NCBI GenBank assembly: GCA_013416405.1
Contig: JACCET010000013.1
Span: 1 to 64,000 of the forward strand
Direction of reading: 5' to 3'
Source of the DNA: Alcaligenaceae bacterium
GTDB lineage: Bacteria; Pseudomonadota; Gammaproteobacteria; Burkholderiales; Burkholderiaceae_B
DNA: 64,000 bases
Below the pieces are notes generated by a model. It had not been told where the DNA came from. It saw only the letters and a program-made list of their open reading frames with translations, and did not search any database. Shown one piece after another: positions 61,083 to 64,000 of this stretch; position 1 is the stretch's first letter; each line of letters starts with the position of its first letter. The position numbers and the translations under genes were made by a program.

Positions 61083-62357
61083 TCATTCATAATTGCGTAT
61101 ATCGTCGATGACCTTGCCGTCATTAGGCAGGCTATCGGGCGCAACCGGCTCAATATCGGCGCGCAGCTTGGTCAGTTCGCGCACAGAGGCGGCAACCCGC
61201 GCCAGCATATCCGGATCGTGCTGCGCCAGCTCGGCCTGCAGTGTCATCAGGTCATTGCCCACCTTGCCGCTGATCACCAATCTTGCCCTGCCAATCTCGG
61301 GATGGCGTTTAAGCACGCTGGCCACCTGCCCGGGATGCACAAACATGCCCCTGACTTTAGTTGTTTGATCGGCCCGCCCCATCCAGCCTTTGATCCTCAT
61401 GTTGCTGCGACCGCAAGGCGAACTGCCGGGCATCAGCATGGACAAGTCACCGGTGCCGAAGCGCACCAGCGGATAATCAGGGTTCAACGTCGTGACAACC
61501 ACCTCGCCGACATCGCCTTCCTGGGCCGGCTGGCTGGTGCCCGGGCGCACAATCTCAAGAATGATGTCTTCATTCACCACAAGGCCATCTCTGGCCGAGG
61601 TCTCGTAAGCCATCATGCCCAAATCGGCGCTGCCATAGGCTTGATATCCGTCGATGCCACGCTCGGCAAACCATTTGCACAGCGACGGTGGAAACGCCTC
61701 GCCTGAAAACAGCGCACGCTTGATCGAAGGCAAGGTCACACCCAACTCATCTGCTTTCTCAAGAATGATTTTCAGAAAACTTGGGGTACCGGTATAGCCG
61801 GCGGGCGCCAGATCGGCAATGGCCTGCACCTGTTGTTCTGTTTGCCCCACACCGCCTGGAAACACCGTGCAGCCCAGTGCATGCGCTGCCGTTTCCATCA
61901 TGGAGCCGGCTGGCGTGAAATGGTAAGAAAAGCAGTTGTAAACCAGTTCGCCACGCCGAAAGCCGGCCGCATACAGCGACCGGGCAAAGCTCCAGTAATC
62001 CGGGCGCCGGCTTTCTGGCTCGTAGATGGGGCCCGGAGAGGCAAAGACCCGTGCAGCCTCTCCCCAGCCTATGGCCGAGAATCCACCAAACACCCTATTT
62101 GCAGGAGCAAGCTCCTGGCTTGTCTGGCCTTGACGCATGGCCAATTGGGCTTGCAGCAGCTCACTTTTCCGTATGACAGGTATCTGCGCAAGATCGGCGC
62201 GGCTGCGTATGGCATCTGGCTCTACGCCTTGCAATTGCTGTGCAATGGCCGGAGCGCGCTCACGGGCGCGTTTCAGGGCATCCGGCAGGCGTGCCAGCAA
62301 GCTATGCTCGCGAGCTGCGGCGTCTTCCGCCTCGCGATCCTCGTAATATTTGCTCAT
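61083..62357 (-). CDS. phenylacetate-CoA ligase-like acyl-CoA synthetase
   Basis: A 424-residue adenylate-forming enzyme of the PaaK type. YTGTPSFLKIILEKADELG, ALFSGEAFPPSLCKWFAERG, YGSADLGMMAYE and DYPLVRFGTGDLS carry the nucleotide motifs; GRADQTTKVRGMFVHPGQVA opens the C-terminal lid. It activates an aromatic or other carboxylic acid to a CoA ester. It lies 58 bases after a LivF-type ATPase in what looks like one branched-chain-type ABC transporter unit, so its substrate is probably what that transporter imports. Confidence 0.88.
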   Translation of the reverse strand: MSKYYEDREAEDAAAREHSLLARLPDALKRARERAPAIAQQLQGVEPDAIRSRADLAQIPVIRKSELLQAQLAMRQGQTSQELAPANRVFGGFSAIGWGEAARVFASPGPIYEPESRRPDYWSFARSLYAAGFRRGELVYNCFSYHFTPAGSMMETAAHALGCTVFPGGVGQTEQQVQAIADLAPAGYTGTPSFLKIILEKADELGVTLPSIKRALFSGEAFPPSLCKWFAERGIDGYQAYGSADLGMMAYETSARDGLVVNEDIILEIVRPGTSQPAQEGDVGEVVVTTLNPDYPLVRFGTGDLSMLMPGSSPCGRSNMRIKGWMGRADQTTKVRGMFVHPGQVASVLKRHPEIGRARLVISGKVGNDLMTLQAELAQHDPDMLARVAASVRELTKLRADIEPVAPDSLPNDGKVIDDIRNYE

Positions 62358-62415
62358 GATTCATCCTGCCAGGACTATCCGCCTGGTCAAAAAAACGCAT
62401 AGGCCCTTGCCTGGC

Positions 62416-63246
62416 TCAAGCCAGCCAGCGCTTGCGTCGCCGATAGAATTTGGTGTCTCGAAAGTTCTTACGCTCACCGCTGGATACGCCCAGATAGAAT
62501 TCCTTGACGTCTTCGTTCTCGGCCAGTTCACGTGCCTCTCCGTCCATCATCACCCGGCCGTTTTCCAAAATGTAGCCATAGTCGGCATAACGCAAGGCTA
62601 TATTCGTGTTCTGCTCGGCCAGCAGAAAACTGACGCCTTCACGCTGATTCAGATCCTGGACGATTTCAAAAATCTCTTCCACAATTTGCGGCGCCAGCCC
62701 CATAGAGGGCTCGTCAAGCAGAATCATGGTTGGACTGGCCATCAGGGCACGCCCTATCGCCGTCATCTGCTGCTCGCCACCCGAGGTGTAACCTGCCTGA
62801 CTGCCACGGCGCTGTTTGAGCCGCGGAAAGTATTGGTAGACCTTGTCCAGCGACGCATTGATCTCGCCCCGGCTGACCTGCCGCGTGTAGGCGCCGGTCA
62901 ACAGATTGTCTTCAATGGTGAGGTGAGCAAAACAATGACGCCCTTCCATAACCTGCACGACACCGCGCTTGACCAGGTCTGCCGGTGTAAGGCGTTCTAT
63001 GCGTTCGCCGCGATAGTCGATGCTGCCCTTGGTCACATCGCCGCGCTCAGCCTTGAGCAGATTGGATATGGCACGCAAAGTCGTGGTCTTGCCCGCGCCA
63101 TTCGCCCCCAGCAAAGCCACGATTTTTCCTTCCGGCACGCACAGGGAAACACCCTTGAGCACCAGAATCACGTGGTTGTAGATGACCTCGATGCCATTGA
63201 CATTAAGGAGAATATTTGGGGTTTCGGCCTGAACAGTCGCATTCAT
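62416..63246 (-). CDS. livF: branched-chain-type ABC transporter ATP-binding protein LivF
   Basis: A 276-residue ATPase. Walker A LLGANGAGKTTTLRAISNLL, Q-loop region VVQVMEGRHCFAHLTIEDNL, signature SGGEQQMTAIGRALM, Walker B MILLDEPSMGLAPQIVEEIF, H-loop VSFLLAEQNTNIALRYADYG. The charged C-terminal tail (SSGERKNFRDTKFYRRRKRW) is longer than in classical LivF and is typical of copies linked to acyl-CoA ligases. Start ATG at 63244-63246 (MNATVQAETPN). Confidence 0.92.
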   Translation of the reverse strand: MNATVQAETPNILLNVNGIEVIYNHVILVLKGVSLCVPEGKIVALLGANGAGKTTTLRAISNLLKAERGDVTKGSIDYRGERIERLTPADLVKRGVVQVMEGRHCFAHLTIEDNLLTGAYTRQVSRGEINASLDKVYQYFPRLKQRRGSQAGYTSGGEQQMTAIGRALMASPTMILLDEPSMGLAPQIVEEIFEIVQDLNQREGVSFLLAEQNTNIALRYADYGYILENGRVMMDGEARELAENEDVKEFYLGVSSGERKNFRDTKFYRRRKRWLA

Positions 63247-63315
63247 ACATATGTTTCCGGTAATCGCCTGGCCCGGTGGCCGCCTTGCGACGGCCACCGA
63301 TAGCCTGGCACTACA

Positions 63316-64000
63316 TTAGCCCTCGCACTTGCGGACTTCGAGTTTCTTCTCTGTGGCGTACTTGGCGGCAAGCTCCTTGACCAGCGGATCGATATACTTT
63401 TTGTCGGACTGATACCAGTCGGAAACGATATCGAACTTGGAGCCATTCCACTGAATAATTCGCGCCCAGTCATCACCCATGTGATTGCTGCACGAAGTCT
63501 TGACCGGCTTCATCAGCTTGGCAAAGCCGAGTTCTTCCAGGCGTTCCTGCGTGATGTTCAGGTTTTCAAAACCCCAGCGGACTTGCTCGGGTGTCATGTG
63601 CTTGCCCTTGCCGTATTTTTCCTGGGCGGTGCGTATGGCTTCGACCTGAAGCATGGAAATCATCATGCCGCGCGTGTGGGCGATGGTACCCACATACTTG
63701 CCATCGGTGTCAGAGCCCTGGCCCTTGTCGTAGACGTGCTTCTTCAGGTCTTCGTGAACCTTCCCATGGTCGGCGCTGTTATGGATGGTGATGCCGTTAT
63801 AGCCCTTGGCAACGGCACCCAGATCCTGGACGTCATTCTCGGAGCTGGCCCACCAAATGCCATACATCTTGTCGCGCGGATAGCCCACTGCCTGGGCCTC
63901 GCGAATGGCCGTAGGCGTCATGATGCCGGCGCTCCAGAGCAACAGGTAGTCGGGACGGCTTTGACGCACTTGCAGCCAGGTCGACTTTTGCTGGACGCCT
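63316..64000 (-). CDS. LivK-type ABC transporter substrate-binding protein, 3' part
   Basis: At least 228 codons are visible; the N-terminus lies beyond the window's right edge, so no start is given. QQKSTWLQVRQSRPDYLLLW, YGIWWASSENDVQDLG and TRGMMISMLQVEAIRTAQEK fit the type I periplasmic binding fold of branched-chain amino acid or aromatic acid receptors. It ends KKLEVRKCEG, with a terminal Cys pair to an earlier CSNHMG. It lies 69 bases before livF in the same direction. Confidence 0.9.
   Translation of the reverse strand, partial: GVQQKSTWLQVRQSRPDYLLLWSAGIMTPTAIREAQAVGYPRDKMYGIWWASSENDVQDLGAVAKGYNGITIHNSADHGKVHEDLKKHVYDKGQGSDTDGKYVGTIAHTRGMMISMLQVEAIRTAQEKYGKGKHMTPEQVRWGFENLNITQERLEELGFAKLMKPVKTSCSNHMGDDWARIIQWNGSKFDIVSDWYQSDKKYIDPLVKELAAKYATEKKLEVRKCEG

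Overview
This 64 kb window is chromosomal DNA of a betaproteobacterium, most likely in the family Alcaligenaceae (the Bordetella / Pusillimonas / Candidimonas side). Reasons: the gene blocks apaG-mltA-ubiH-dsbC, rpe/gph-trpEGDC, rsmB-DUF4390-ntrY-ntrX and metK-DUF1289-SAH riboswitch-ahcY-metF are typical of that group. There is a Bug/TctC periplasmic receptor beside a CaiB-type CoA-transferase, two adjacent LpxL-type acyltransferases, and GC-rich codon use throughout. Species cannot be named from this window alone.

Layout. 0-0.4 kb: what looks like the scar of an integrated element (a 13-codon integrase-like N-terminus, tandem TGTACCCC boxes, a CCACCA end and a perfect palindromic terminator). 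0.4-4.3 kb: a methionine module with a MetR-type regulator, an FMN reductase, MesX (DUF1852) and MesD (core methionine synthase). 4.4-6.1 kb: queG and a divergent pair of tiny genes, one ribbon-helix-helix-like and one 37-residue lysine-rich peptide. 6.2-10.9 kb: an RCC1-repeat protein with a Tat-exported multicopper oxidase, an M20 amidohydrolase and a PAS protein. 11-17.9 kb: FUSC exporter, HI0933-type flavoprotein, glycine-zipper/His-tail protein, and dsbC-ubiH-mltA-apaG. 18-27.5 kb: rpe, an inverted EAL/GGDEF gene, gph, then a trp operon with a leader peptide (three Trp codons) and attenuator, running on into polyphosphate:AMP phosphotransferase and a HIT protein. 27.5-31 kb: RhlE-like DEAD-box helicase with a repeat tail, a 55-residue membrane peptide and MidA. 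31-34.8 kb: a LysR regulator divergent from CoA-transferase, MaoC-like and Bug genes. 34.9-38.8 kb: cca, slt, MTHFS. 38.9-43.4 kb: metF, yvlD-like gene, ahcY with SAH riboswitch, DUF1289, metK. 43.4-57.8 kb: lipid A acyltransferases, trmL, comF, bioC, ntrXY, DUF4390, rsmB, rimO, fmt, def, dprA, HMG-CoA lyase. 57.8-60 kb: structured non-coding repeats around a SagB-like nitroreductase that abuts the 3' relic of a binding-protein gene. 60-64 kb: an orphan amino-acid binding protein, an acyl-CoA ligase, LivF and the 3' part of a LivK-type receptor.

How the parts connect. The methyl cycle appears at both ends. MetF supplies methyl-folate, MetK makes SAM and AhcY (under SAH control) returns homocysteine. 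The MetR/FMN-reductase/MesX/MesD module offers a second, folate-independent, oxygen-requiring route from homocysteine to methionine whose methyl donor is unknown. The flavin reductase in that operon is a testable clue to the chemistry. Other points that stand out are a trpL overlapping the gph stop, a nitroreductase fused to a gene relic between structured repeats, and two unannotated-looking microprotein loci. No CRISPR array, no complete tRNA or rRNA gene and no intact insertion sequence were seen.
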